The position numbers were made by a program, and so were the translations under genes. A stretch of DNA of 64,000 nt from assembly GCF_048771995.1 (NCBI RefSeq), contig NC_133030.1, positions 10,122,001 to 10,186,000 of the forward strand, in the 5' to 3' direction. This stretch comes from Taeniopygia guttata. Taxonomy: Eukaryota > Chordata > Aves > Passeriformes > Estrildidae. The stretch's first letter is position 1, and each line of letters begins with the position of its first letter. The notes beneath the pieces were generated by a model that saw only the letters and a program-made list of their open reading frames with translations, made no database searches and was not told the DNA's origin. Below are positions 47,890-59,319 of the stretch, one piece after another.

Positions 47890-48079
47890 GAGCATGAACA
47901 ACCTGATTTTTATGCCCTTCTGGCTAGTAAGCAGACACTCAGTGTTCTAGTTCCCCTTCCATCAGGGTTCCTGACTGGTACACCTTGCTCTTCAGAGGGA
48001 TGTGTTGAACTCCTCACAGGTTGAGCTTGGCCATGGCTGGCTCAACATTTGCTTGGTCACCTCTGCAGCCCTGAGACAT

Positions 48080-48474
48080 GGGGAGAGAAACTGCAAAGGA
48101 CTGAGGGAAAGGAGATACATGGGCAATTAAATATGGGCAAGTCAGAAGCTCCATGCTAAACTGAAAAGGACAATTTACTGCCAAAAATGAAAACTGAAGG
48201 CAGATACAGACACTGACGAGAGCAGAAACAAAGAATTTTAAACTTAAACAGGGTAGATGCAGACTAAATATGAGGAGCAACTTCTTTAAAATGAAGGCAG
48301 TGAACCACTGGCACAGATTGCCCAGAGAGGCTGTAGGTGCCCCATTGCTGGGAACTCTCAAGGTCAGGGCCTTTGAGGAATGTGATCCTGTTGAAGATGT
48401 CCCTGCTCATTCGACTAGATGACCTCTAAAGGTTCCTTCCAACCCAAATCATCTCATGAGTCTGTGATTCTGTA
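48080..48474 (+). mobile_element. CR1 LINE 3' end
   Basis: On the + strand the words GAGGAGCAACTTCTTTAAAA, TGGCACAGATTGCCCAGAGA, CCTTCCAACCCAAATC and the tail GTCTGTGATTCTGTAAA mark a CR1 3' end of roughly 300-400 bases. The left boundary is approximate. Confidence 0.85.
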
Positions 48475-50867
48475 AAAACAAACCCACCCTGACAAGAACA
48501 TAGCAGGCAGTCCATGCATATTAACATCTGCAGGAACAAATCTGAGTCATGGGGCTGGATGCAGGTATGAGCCGCTCCCATGCTGGCAGAGTTTGCATCG
48601 CTGCTCTTCTGACCCTGCCTGGCCAGCCAGGCCAATGCTTGGGTAAAGCTTAAGTGTCTTTGTCCTTGAGTGTCTTTGGCCTTAACATGGAGCATAAAGT
48701 CTCCAGAATAAAATCTACACAAAGGAGTTCAAGGTGTATTAAAAAATGGGAGAGAACTGGAAGGTGATCAGAGAGAACGCAACTGAAAAACATCGGGAAA
48801 GGTGGTAGAAAGTCAAAAGAGGAGTGTGTAAATGTGTCAAAACAGGATGTGGAAGAAGGAAGGGTGTTGGCTTGGATGGGGGATGTTTCTGGGCTCAATG
48901 TGAAGAGGAAGCTGGGCTGAGGCAGGGCTTCTGGGGAAAGGCAGTGCCAGTCACCCTGCCCTGGCAGAGGAAGGTCAAAACCAAGGCAAAAAGCAAAGTA
49001 ATCTTGTCTAGGAGCTGTGGAAAAGCTGTAATAAATTGCAGCCTAAGTTCTGTCTGTTGGCAGGTCACTCTTGCCCAGGTTCCTGGAGCACACTGCAGGA
49101 GACCTGGGGTTGTTGCACTGGAGTAACCCCAGGGCTGCAGTGTCTGTGCCCGGGGACATCAGCCTTTATCTCAGAGCTCATTGAAGGAAAGGCACCGACA
49201 GAAAGACACTCTGGCTCCAGAGTGAGAGCACACAGGGGAGATAGGGAACTAACTGCCTGGGTTAATGTGTAACTCCTCATGGCTGAGCTCCTGCTCCCGG
49301 CAGCATCAGGGTGCCTCGGAGCGGGATTTGGGATGGAAGAATTGTAACAGAAAGGGGCTGTTACAAGCCCATTCCCAGAAAGGGGAAAGGTTTGGAGCAC
49401 AGTGGTCTCCCTTCCTTCAGGAGGAAGAGGAGAGAGGTGTCCCAGCCTGGCAAGCAGTGGTATTCAGTCTTGGTGGAGGAGCTGATTCTTTCCTGGTTGC
49501 TGGGGCTGGCCTGCCACGGGGCCAGGTGGGAAAGGGAATGGGAAAGGACCATCACAGTACTGGGTTTTAGTGCTGGTATTGGGCACAGGGAGGCCCTGGA
49601 GCAGCCTTGGCTTGCTGATGAAGGAGCCCTGAGAATGGCACCCATACCACTGTGCTGCTCAGCCACAAGCCAGCCTGGGACCATCCCCACCCTAGACAGG
49701 AATCAGAGCAGGGATCTGGGTTCCATCTGGCCAAGAGAAAGAGTTTATAAAAGGTTTGTCCACCGAAAGCTCCAAAATACTCTTCATGGATGAGCCCTCA
49801 AGCAGCCATCACTCAGAGGTGCATGGCTGGACATTCCTTCTAATCTCCTTTAAGGAGATCCCCACAGGGTTTCGGTCTCTCCCGTCTTTAAGGGATGCTC
49901 CTTCTGCAGGTGGTGCTTGTCATGCTTTTCTCCTCCCAGGCACCCTTCCCCACAGTGACATTCACCAGCTGTATGGGCCCCAGCCAGCACTACAAACACC
50001 TTTTTGGAAGGCACTGGAAGCAAACAGATGTGGCTGCAGAGATAATGAAAAAGTATGTAAATAGTAGCTCCCCAGAAACCACTGAGTTTTACCAAGTGGT
50101 TTTGACACTTGCCAAATACCTTTAAGCTGATAAAGATCTGATTTGTACTTCAGAGGTAACCTGATTAGCAACCAATTTGAGTCTGGAATATGGTAATTGG
50201 TACAAACATCACTAAATCACTTTCTTTAACCTATATGGAGCGGTGTGAATGAACGATAGTGGAGGTCAACACAGCCTGGGGAGTCATAGAGGATGGGTAC
50301 TCCTGTATCTACCCACAATAAAATTGTATGATTACTAATAAAATGCAATTGCGTGTACACACATAGAATGACACTAGAAGTTACCCAAGGTCAATCCAGC
50401 ACTCAGAATTTAAGAAAAACTAAATTAAACCTGCTTTGACACTAAAATCTGGTCATGCACCACCTTTTTTTTGTCAGGAGTCCTGCCTCTTTCAGTGCCT
50501 AGTATGGAGGATGTTCAATAAGTGAGCACCCATTCCTCATTTTGTTTTGTTCAGCTCCAAGCTGACTGACCTCATGTTCTTGCAAACCCAGAATCTTCAT
50601 GTCTCACAAAGTTTGATGTAGTAATGAACATATTTTGAAGACTATGACAGCTTGGAAACAAGGAGCTAAAAGCACAGGGATGTTAGTATCAAAAAGTTGA
50701 ATTAATGTAAACTGCCCAGGTTCAAACCTTCCTGGCATGATTTTTGGTAGTACTTGTCATTATCAGTTGTTTGTACCCACCACACAGCTGCAGCTGAGTT
50801 AAGTTTTGGGTGCTCATCGTTTTTGTCATACTTCATGGAGTCTGGTTGAGCATTCAGGAGGGAAGGG

Positions 50868-51230
50868 CTGGACCTTGCTGTTGCTCCCCTTGGAGAAGAG
50901 AAGGCTCCAGGGTAACCTTAGAGTCCCTTCCTAAAGGGGCTTTGGAAGAGATGGAGAGGCACGTTGGACAAGGGGACAAGGGGACAAGGGGACAAGGTGA
51001 CAGGACAAGGAGGAATGGCTTTAAATGGAAAGAGGGCAGAGTTAGATAGGATATTGGGAAGAAATTATTCCCTGTGAGGGTGGTGAGACCCTGGCACAGG
51101 TTGCCCAGAGAAGCTGTGGCTGCCCCATCCCAGGAATCATCCAAGGCCAGGTTGGAAGGGGCTTGGAGCAACCTGGGATAGCGGAAGGTGTCCCTGCCCA
51201 TGAGATGGTGCTAGACTGGATGGTGTTTAA
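50868..51230 (+). mobile_element. CR1 LINE 3' region with an internal 9-bp expansion
   Basis: CR1 words include GAGAAGGCTCCAGGG, AGGAGGAATGGCTTTAAA, GGCACAGGTTGCCCAGAGAA and GGTGTCCCTGCCCATG. At about 50,966-51,000 a GGACAAGGG unit is repeated about four times, a local expansion inside the element. It meets an inverted CR1 at its 3' end. Confidence 0.87.
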
Positions 51231-51235
51231 GAGCA

Positions 51236-51368
51236 CGGAATCATGGAATGCTTTGAGTTGGAAGGGATTTCAAAGCCCATCTCATTTCGTCTCCTGCCAT
51301 GGGCAGGGACACCTTCCAGGGACACACTACCCAGGCTGCTCTAAGCCCCATCCAACCTGGTCTCGGAA
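51236..51368 (-). mobile_element. CR1 LINE 3' end, inverted
   Basis: It starts CGGAATCATGGAATGC, then GAGTTGGAAGGGATTTCAAA, and ends near CTAAGCCCCATCCAACCTGG, the reverse complement of a CR1 3' end. It lies tail-to-tail with the preceding CR1, and arms at about 51,152-51,201 and 51,298-51,362 can pair. Confidence 0.87.
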
Positions 51369-52439
51369 GTTATGATGAAAATTATGATGTAAGCAAGTGA
51401 CATTGTTTTGCATTAAGTAGTTGTTTGCCTGAAGTGACTGGTGGTAGACACTTCTTGGATGATATTTTTAAGTAATCAAATTTTTGAACCAAATGGTTCA
51501 GGGAAATATTTCTTGTCTGAAGTCTGGAAATCATGACATACACAGGAAACAAAAATTGTGCTGTGTCCCTCTTTTGCATGTTGTATTTCCTGATAGCAGC
51601 TTGGCATTATGATTTTGCACCGTGCCATCCATTTTTAGATTCTTTAGTAGAAGGAGAACTGGGGTGGGGTTGTTTTGGGTTTTTTTTTTTCAACTTCACA
51701 CTGGCTTTTCCACATTAAAAATCTGTTCTCATCTGTGCTTGGCAAGCAACAGTACTTTGTGTCATATAAAGGGAACTACTGCGTTTCAGGGAATTCCTTT
51801 CAACTCTCTCGATGCAGTGCTCACTAGTCATTATTAAAAGCCTGCTCAGCCCTTAACAAAGTGCCTTTAATTGGCCACTTGCACGGTCAGTTCACAGGCT
51901 GCGGTGGAAACCAAGTGGTAAAGGGTGAACAACTCACTCGGGCACCATAAACTCCGTGACTGCTCTGAAAAACCTGTGGCTATTTATATACAAGACAGTG
52001 TTTTGTCATGCTGATTTTTACTAGCGCAGATCAGATACAGAAAATTTGGGAGATGTCAAAGGTGAGTCACAAAAAGCTCAGCACAGACTGTTTAACACGG
52101 GCAAGGTTGCAAACGAGGGATGGGGCTTGGAGTCTCTGTCCTTCAACTGGTGAACGAGGGCATGGTGCCGGGCCAGGCTGGCACAGTTCCCCTTTTGGTT
52201 ATCCCACAGGCTGGATCATCCCTGGGTGGAGGGAAATCTGCCTGGCTGGCAGAATCTGTCCTCAGGAAAGGTTTTTGGTTGTTCCATGCAGAAAAATGTT
52301 CAGTGGGTGGCAGGAACCTTGGCCGTGGCAATGCTTTCAGCTGTCTCAGAAATGTTGCAGCCCGTGACATATCAGTGCCTTCTTTCAGAGAGTTAAAATT
52401 GATTTTTACCTTTAATGCATTGATTTTACTACCTCGAAG
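51369..52439. other. Gene-free DNA with a possible conserved element
   Basis: No gene is recognised. The part at about 51,830-52,080 has RUNX-like (CTGCGGTGG, CTGTGGC), homeodomain and AT-rich words and no repeat signature, so it may be regulatory. Confidence 0.4.
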
Positions 52440-52640
52440 GGTAATGTGAGGAAAGCTCATCCCTGGAAGTGTTCAAGTCCAGGTTGGATGTGGCTTTGAG
52501 CAGCCTTGTCTAGTGGAAGGTGCCCCTGCCCATGGCAGAGGATTTGGAACAAGGTGGATTTTAAGACCCCTTCCAAGCCAAACCATTCTACGACTCAAAG
52601 ATTCAATGATTCTGTGATTCATTCTATGACTCTATGAAAG
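52440..52640 (+). mobile_element. CR1 LINE 3' end with octamer tail
   Basis: CATCCCTGGAAGTGTTCAAG, CCAGGTTGGATGTGGCTTTG, CCCTTCCAAGCCAAACC and a tail of repeated ATTCTRTGAY-like words (ATTCAATGATTCTGTGATTC, TTCTATGACTCTATG) identify a CR1 3' terminus in + orientation. Confidence 0.92.
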
Positions 52641-53482
52641 CTGGCTTAGCAATGAAGCGAAAAAATGGGTGATCCTGGAGGAGAAAAGTTTCTCCGGAGT
52701 CCTCTTTGACATCTCAAGCTGCTCCATCTGTGAGGGCCCTTAAATTTTCCTGTGGGTAGGACATATGTGCAGCACCAGTACTCCAGGTCCTATGAACCTG
52801 CAAAGCTACTGCCCTGAAATCTCACCTTCCTAACAGCCAAGACTTAGGATTTTTCTCCAGTCCTAAAATTGTAATTGATAAAATTTCATCCCCAAGGCTG
52901 CAAAATTTTTTTTAGCCTTGGCGACAACTTTTTGTTATAATTTTGGCAGCCCTGGCAGTGATAAATTTGTGTTTGTTCTTTTTAGAACATTGTAAACAAA
53001 AAAGTTAGTTATGAGAAATTCTTATGTCTGCCTGCCTATTTATTCTGGCTCTATTCATAGCAACATTAAATACGCTGCAGCTATACTTGTGCAGTTATAA
53101 AAGCTCCACCTGTGCCACGTATTTATAGAGCCTGTACAACTTTAGAGAGAAATTGCCCTTGTTCATAGTGAGGGCACTGGACATTCCCAGCTCATCCATC
53201 GCCTTCCCTTTGCCAGGAACAGAAAAAAGAGCATCCCTCTGTAGACAATGGAGAAGGCTCTATGATGGGGTCTGGATTTCTGTTTTGTATGTCCTTACTG
53301 AGCTGGACAAATTCCCTTTGCTGTCAGGAAGTGGAAAATCAAAACTGAATGTTGTGTCTCCCATTATGAAACCCTTCCTAGTCATAGGGAAGGGGTAAAA
53401 CTGAAAGCATGAGAGTCGGACATGATGTGTACATGTGTGTGCAAGTGCACCTGTCTGAGTATTTACAAATAAAAGTTGTACC
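52641..53482. other. Gene-free DNA with a possible conserved element
   Basis: No gene is recognised. The stretch 52,860-53,150 is AT-rich, has MEF2-like (TATTTATAGAG), RFX-like (CCTTGGCGACAAC) and TATA-like words, and carries no repeat signature. Confidence 0.4.
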
Positions 53483-53695
53483 AAAGAATCACAGTCATTA
53501 GGGTTGAAAAAGGCCTCCAAGATCATCAGGCCCAACCTTCAACCAGACACCACCATGTCCCCTAAACCATATCACAAAGCGCCACATCTACTCATATTTT
53601 GGACACTTTCAGGGACAGTGACTCCACCACTTCCCTTGAGAGCTTTGACCACTCTTCCAGTGAATAAATGTTTCCTAATCTCACCATGTGCTGGC
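53483..53695 (-). mobile_element. CR1 LINE 3' end, inverted
   Basis: AGAATCACAGTCATTAGGGT, ACACCACCATGTCCCCTAAA, GTGACTCCACCACTTCCCTT and CAGTGAATAAATGTTTCCTA are the reverse complement of the CR1 3' 200 bases. Confidence 0.92.
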
Positions 53696-54230
53696 ATGCA
53701 GCACTTCAGATTCTGTACATTTGTACTGAGTGTGAACACTAATTTTATAAAGATCCTATCCCAAACCAAACAGGTTTCTTGCATTGATGTTAGCACACTT
53801 CATAGAGAGAGCAACCAGAGCTCAGTGGAGCCAAAACCAGGCAATCAGGTTTGTTTGCAATATTAACAATGAGTAACAAAAACCTTACAGCTGGTTTGTG
53901 TCCCTGACAACTAATTTTGGATGCTGCCATTGTTAATAACCAGGGAAATAACACAAGTGAGAGCAGCAGCATGTGGCAGATGCAAGAGTGCATATCTGTT
54001 ACTGAGCTTGGAACTGGGCTTTCCTGGACAATTTCCAGCTTTGGCAGGGGGAACTTTAGCTGAGTAAGAAATCCAGGCTGTCAGTCCTGGAGTAGCTGGC
54101 AAAGGTGCAAAGGCTCCCCAGGCTTTGGGAAAGTGAAATAGCATTTTTTTCTTCCTTTCCTTGCTGCATGCATTCCATTATAAAGAATTAAAAATCAATA
54201 TCAGGTGTCATGCATTGTAAACATTTATCA

Positions 54231-54236
54231 TTTATT
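54231..54236 (-). terminator. FGF4: Candidate FGF4 poly(A) signal
   Basis: TTTATT on the + strand is AATAAA in the FGF4 sense. It is 2.3 kb from the stop codon, and a variant signal nearer to the gene cannot be excluded. Confidence 0.35.
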
Positions 54237-54969
54237 ATGCATTTAAGTGTGCACAGCACATACACCACAGTCTTGAACAGCACCTGTATAAAACTACAGA
54301 CAGATTCTGGTAAATGGTGAAAGCTCATACCATGTAACATTGTTATCAAGGTTGCATCACAATATTTAAAATTTGCAACAACTACCTCTGAACATATCTC
54401 ATGTGAGGCCATTGGTTGTGGATTTAATGAAGTGAAAAGTGGCAAAGAAGAACCATTCCCAGAAAGAACCTTTTGTGGTCTGATTTTGCTATCTGAAATC
54501 TGGAGCAAAATCATCAGTTGTCAGAGGTAGTGGTGATAAATACACAATGATTATTCACATATAAAAAACATAGAAAGTACAGAAAATTCCCAGTGTTACA
54601 GGAAAAAAAATTATAATCCTTAGGCATGATATTTCGTTTTCCTTAGTTATTTTTCTACAAGGGCAGCTGCCTTAATCTCTGGTCCTGGTCTGCTCTGATC
54701 TTACTGAACTTTGGTGAATTAAGTTTCTCTTCAAGGTCGTGTGTAAGTAGAGGATACAGACAGGTCTATGCCCTTACAAAGGAACCAAGGCTTTTGTGTA
54801 GGAATGTAAAGACGAGAAGAAAAAAAGCTGAATTAAAGATTTGTGTAGCTGGAAATAATTAGTTTAGATTAGAAGATGATCTGTAAACGTCCTCTTAGTC
54901 ATCAAACATTGTGGCTAGTCCTGGATCCCACTTAACATGTTGATGCCCCAAAGATTAGGTATATTTTAA

Positions 54970-54971
<2 letters not shown>

Positions 54972-55006
<35 letters not shown>
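54972..55006. repeat. Poly(A) tract, 35 bases
   Basis: This is an uninterrupted A run directly after ATTTTAAAT. No element body or processed gene copy is recognised upstream of it. Confidence 0.9.
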
Positions 55007-55008
<2 letters not shown>

Positions 55009-56547
55009 AGGAAAAAACATGAAAAAGACACATGAATCCTTTTAATGATTCCCCCATAATCAAATCTATCTTTTCCTTCATCACATTAGAGACATGAGTT
55101 ACACTTGCAAAATAGATAAGGAAAAATATAGGATTACTTCATCACAATATAATACTGCAGCCTGACAGCTGCCTGCAAATATTTTCACCATGATTACCCT
55201 TACTAAAAGTAAACCACTGGGTAAAGATAGCTCAAACGTGACAAGGCTCAAATAGGATGCAACCGACTCTATCCTGAATACTTTTGGCTACATATGGAAA
55301 AAAGAGAGATTTGGGATTATGATTGTTCCCCAGGCCCTCCTCCAGAACTTTAAGCCTAAGCAGGAAAGTGGGCACCTTCCTGCCATGCAGAATTTGTTAT
55401 GAGACTGGCTTTGAGAGTAAGTGAGGTAGAAATTAACCAACTTCGTCAGGGAATGAGACAGAAAAATAAAAGCAGCATATTTCTCCTTCCAAATACTGCA
55501 GCAAAAATAATAAAACCCAACCTCAATTCGTCATCATCAATCTAAGTATTTTCTGTGGAGCTAGTGTTTACTACAATCCAGCAAATTCTTTTCCCTTGTA
55601 GAAAACTTAGGAGTGTTATAGAGCTCCCCACACTTTGAAAAATGAATGTGGTCTCCAAATAAGAAAGGGAATTTGGTTAGAGTGAAGTAGAGCTGGTTCA
55701 CTGTCGTGTGTTCCACAGTGCATTTGCTGGGGGAGGGACTGACGTTGTATTTTAGCCTCGTGCCAAGCAATGGTGCCAAATGAAAGCTCCCATTAAGGGA
55801 CGGGGTTTTTTGCAGAGAAAACCCCAGCCCTGCTGAGCCGGCTGAGGCATTTCAGCCTCTCTGAGGAGATGGACTGCAGGGCAGTTCAAAGTTCAGCGCT
55901 GGTGGATTTAAAAACAGATTTGTGTGGTAGCTGTGCAGCATAGTGCTCCTGTGCCGGGGTAAACCAATCCCGCTGCAGTGAAATAGCAAAGGGGATCAGG
56001 CACTGTATGTGGCTCCACACTGGCATCTGGCATCCCACCCTGGCACCTCCTGCTCCTGGCCAGGAACCGCACTGGGAGCCACCGACAGCTTGGAAAACGT
56101 TCAGGGGAGGACAAAGCCACCATTAAACCCAAACAAACAAACAAAACTCACACCTATACAGCAATAAACATTGAGCAACGCACAAACAGTGCAAAACCTT
56201 GGGAGAGAGGAATTGGATGTCACCTGGCTTAGGACATGGAGTAGCAGCACACCTGTGATAACTCAACTGAATTAAATAAACCACAAAGCAGAAGACTTCT
56301 ACTGTTGCACCATGAAATGAAAGACCTTGGGTTGGAGGTTTGTTTTGTTTTCAGAGATTAATTTTTTTTAAAAAGTAACTATAAATAAATTTTGTGACAA
56401 TATATACAGATTTAAATAATTAACTTAAATATCTTACACCTACTCTTGCATAAAACTCTTCAGTAAAAGTGCACCATGTTTCTTTTCCCCAAAGGTGTTC
56501 TGTTCTGCGTCTTCCCCTGTGCTGAGGTAGGTCTGAAGGGAGATGTC

Positions 56548-56724
56548 TCAAATTCTAGGAAGAAAATGTGTCACTGTCATTGTGGGCGATACTTTATTGC
56601 CTTTCTTTGTTCTTCCATTTTTGCTCAGGGCTATGTACATCCCGGGATAAATCCTGGATTCGTAAGCATTGTAGTTGTTTGGCAGGAGAATCTCTTTGAA
56701 TTTGCACTCATCATTGAAATGGGT
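56548..56724 (-). CDS. FGF4: FGF4 exon 3 (C-terminal trefoil)
   Basis: On the - strand this exon reads [58 protein letters not shown] and then TGA. It contains the receptor-contacting [18 protein letters not shown] segment and the basic heparin-binding loop [16 protein letters not shown] shared by FGF4/FGF6. The acceptor is TTTTCATTTCAG and the exon begins in phase 0. With exons 1 and 2 the protein is 194 residues, as in chicken FGF4 (206 in human). Confidence 0.96.
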   Translation of the reverse strand, partial: THFNDECKFKEILLPNNYNAYESRIYPGMYIALSKNGRTKKGNKVSPTMTVTHFLPRI

Positions 56725-58399
56725 CTGAAATGAAAAGGAAGGAATGAGAGGGAAGGAATTTTAAACATCAGGTGTGGAAATATTCTTGCTACCAGGTGTA
56801 AGAAGGTGTGTTGTGGGCAAATGTGCAGGTGAGCCCCCTCCACTTAGTAATCTTTTGAAGTGGCCTCTGAAGCTTCAAACAGGACTCAGGAGCCAGAGGA
56901 TCAATTAGGGATGCTGTGCCCAGGCCAGGCACATACACCTAAAGGTGGGAAGGACACCCATGGGAGGGGCAGGATCACCTTAACAGAGCTGAGGTGGGTA
57001 AGGCCCAAGCCCAGTTCCATGGTCCTGCTCATTGAATTGCTCCTGGATGTCCCACCAGCAATAAATTGCCTGAGAGGCTTCAGAAAATCCAGAATACTGG
57101 CACTTTCTTATATTGCTTGAGGAGAAAGAGACATTTTAAAGCCCCTCATCATGGACAGTACTTTTTCTTCTTTAGATTTAAAATCAAAGGTAGGGTTTGG
57201 ATAACTTAGGTTAATGGATCAGGAAAACAGATCTGACAGCAGGCAAACTTTCATGGATGTGGTTTCATTTGCAAGTACATACAAAGAGGGACAGGTCTTG
57301 CAAGTGTCTTATCTGGAAAGGGACAAATGAACTCATCTCTTATTGTTGGGCTAAAACCTCAGGGTTTGTGAGAGGGACTGCCAAATTGAACTCTGCACTA
57401 GGGATTATTTTACTCAGGACACCAAGATAGCAGTATCCTTAAGAAAGCATTTTGGTGACTGATTCTGCCTGGTTTTTATATAAGGCATAATCCTCCACAA
57501 CAGGACCAATGGCCCAGAAAATAATCCTGGATGCTTCATGCCTTCATGTGAAAATGCCCCAGTTAACTCTGACATAGTTTGGCTCTTCCTCAGCCCAAGT
57601 TTCTTCACTTGGGGAACATGACATGGGAAATTAATGGATGAGAAAGGAGAGCCAGGAACATGAGTTTAAAACTATGCTCATCACAGTCACTTGTACAGAA
57701 CTGAACTCAAAAGAAGGAAGACAGCTCAACATGAGCAGAGATACACCCTGTAATTGTCCACCTCAAGTATATTTTACAAGATGTCTTTATCTTTTCCAAA
57801 GAACCCACATAAAAGAAGGTCTGTGTTGTCTTCCTAGTGGATCTTCCTTCTCCTAAACAGAAGTTTAGACCCCAAGGATGCTGAACTGCCACAGGAACTG
57901 ACTGTCTGTTCAAGAGCATTAACAAAGAGTGATTAATAGGTCACTAATTCACCACATCATAAAGGGTCACTTGTGGGGCCTGGCTGATCACAAGTTCAAG
58001 TGCCCTCTGAGAGATGGAGTGATTGCCACACCTACCTAAGGCTGTTTGTACTTAGATATAACAAATATATGGACTAAGCCTAGCTTGTAGTCTTGCCACA
58101 CAAATGACTGATATGTTGGTCTATGAAGTAGACAAGATGTGCAGCCATGGTTGGGTGACTACAGTTTTTATGTGAGACCCAAGGAAGTGTAATGCAGAAG
58201 AGAGGGTTTCACTCCAAAAGCTCAGTAAGCAGCATAACTGGGCAGCACACCTTCTGCTGGCAAGGCAGGAAGGACTGCTCTGTGCTGCTCGACTCAGGAG
58301 GGGCAAGGATGGAGCTTGGGGAGCTTTTAGCACTATGCACACATCTCACCCCAGCTGACCACCATCCCCTCCCCAGGCACACACTCAGTGGCTACTTAC
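56725..58399 (-). other. FGF4: FGF4 intron 2
   Basis: The intron runs from GTAAGTAGCC after exon 2 to the TTTCAG of exon 3. No gene, known repeat or strong motif cluster is recognised. Confidence 0.85.
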
Positions 58400-58503
58400 A
58401 GATCCATAGAGTTTGCCTTTGCTATTCATGGCCACGAAGAGTCCACTTTTGACACCAAATATGCTCACCACACCTCTTTCCACAGGAGAAATTTCCAGCA
58501 GAC
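58400..58503 (-). CDS. FGF4: FGF4 exon 2
   Basis: This 104-bp middle exon reads [20 protein letters not shown] and [14 protein letters not shown] on the - strand, after completing a serine split from exon 1. The [13 protein letters not shown] and [12 protein letters not shown] words are diagnostic of FGF4/FGF6. The acceptor is CTGTATAG and the donor is TCT|GTAAGT. It encodes the middle strands of the beta-trefoil. Confidence 0.96.
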
Positions 58504-59319
58504 CTATACAGGAGACACAGAAATCAGGGGGACAAAAGGGTGTGCCCTAGAGTGTGTGGTGACAGTGCTGCACTCACCCACAGGCTGCCATCCCCAGTGT
58601 GGATCCCCACATCCCAGTACTGCTGTGGGTGGCCACAGAACTCCAGCCTCATACTCCATGTGCTATCCTATGCCCCATGCTGGGACCTCTTTTCTTTTAG
58701 CTAAGTGTCTATTTTTATTTTGCCCCCAGGCATCCTCTTGTGTAGGCAAGGTTAAAATAAGCTTAGGGCAAATGAAACATTTGTCATCATGCAGCTTATA
58801 TCCCCGCTCCCAGACCTTATTGTTTCAGTTGGATATCAGAGTCACGGGGCCGCGGGGTTAAGTCACCGGCAGATGCTTTTCAAGTTTGGGGGGTGAGCTG
58901 GGCGCACCCCAATCCCTTCTCGGAGTGGGCGGCCCACGGCACTGCGGATCCTCCAGATGTTGAGGCAACCCCGACACCTGATGCCTGACGGCGGCAAGGG
59001 GACAACGCGGCACTGAGCAGCGCCGACAAGCCCCTCCCGAGCGCCCTTGGAGCTGCTCCGGAGCTCCGATGGGGTCCGTCGCCGCCCGCTGCCCCGGGTC
59101 CCGCCACCCGCGGGGAAAACGAGGGGCGCAGCCCCACTGTGCTGCCGGCGGCCGCACTTCTGAGGGAAGCTCGAGGTCTGCCACGCACCCACCCTCCTTT
59201 CGGGACACGCCACTCTCCGGGGCAGCTCATTCGCTCCGCTCCTGCAGAACTGTCCTCCGACGGTTCCGCGGGCGCGGAGCATCTCGCCTGCCCCGCCGCG
59301 GGAGTTGTCGCCGGCTTAC
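58504..59319 (-). other. FGF4: FGF4 intron 1
   Basis: This short intron runs from GTAAGCC after exon 1 to the TATAG acceptor of exon 2. Its first half is part of the CpG island. Overlapping open frames in this region read through the intron and are shadows of GC content. Confidence 0.85.

Larger units (their letters stand above)
31181..48079. other. Gene-free interval between FGF19 and FGF4 (left part)
   Basis: No exon of any recognisable family is seen. The DNA is AT-rich and mostly single-copy. Stretches at 33,000-33,200, 37,260-37,860, 39,150-39,350, 39,700-39,790 and 47,640-47,960 carry dense homeodomain, POU, GATA and TCF-like words and look like conserved non-coding elements. Homopolymer T runs occur at 40,401-40,420 and 44,512-44,542. 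The short open frames are interpreted as chance. Confidence 0.55.
54215..56547 (-). other. FGF4: FGF4 3' UTR (possible extent)
   Basis: This lies downstream of the FGF4 stop on the - strand. The nearest canonical AATAAA in that sense outside the CDS is at 54,231-54,236, which would give a 3' UTR of about 2.3 kb, similar in scale to mammals. A 35-base A run lies at 54,972-55,006 (poly(U) in the mRNA sense). I did not find a clear adjacent SOX2-OCT4 composite site like that of the mouse Fgf4 3' enhancer. The 3' end is inferred. Confidence 0.4.

Noticed and set aside
54961-55006. Poly(A) run preceded by an AATAAA-like word, considered as a processed gene copy
   Set aside because: No coding or CR1-like body precedes it and no target-site duplication is evident, so a simple A-tract is the more economical reading.
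58388-58861. A 157-residue open frame on the + strand at FGF4 exon 2
   Set aside because: It is the antisense shadow of FGF4 exon 2 extended into intron 1.
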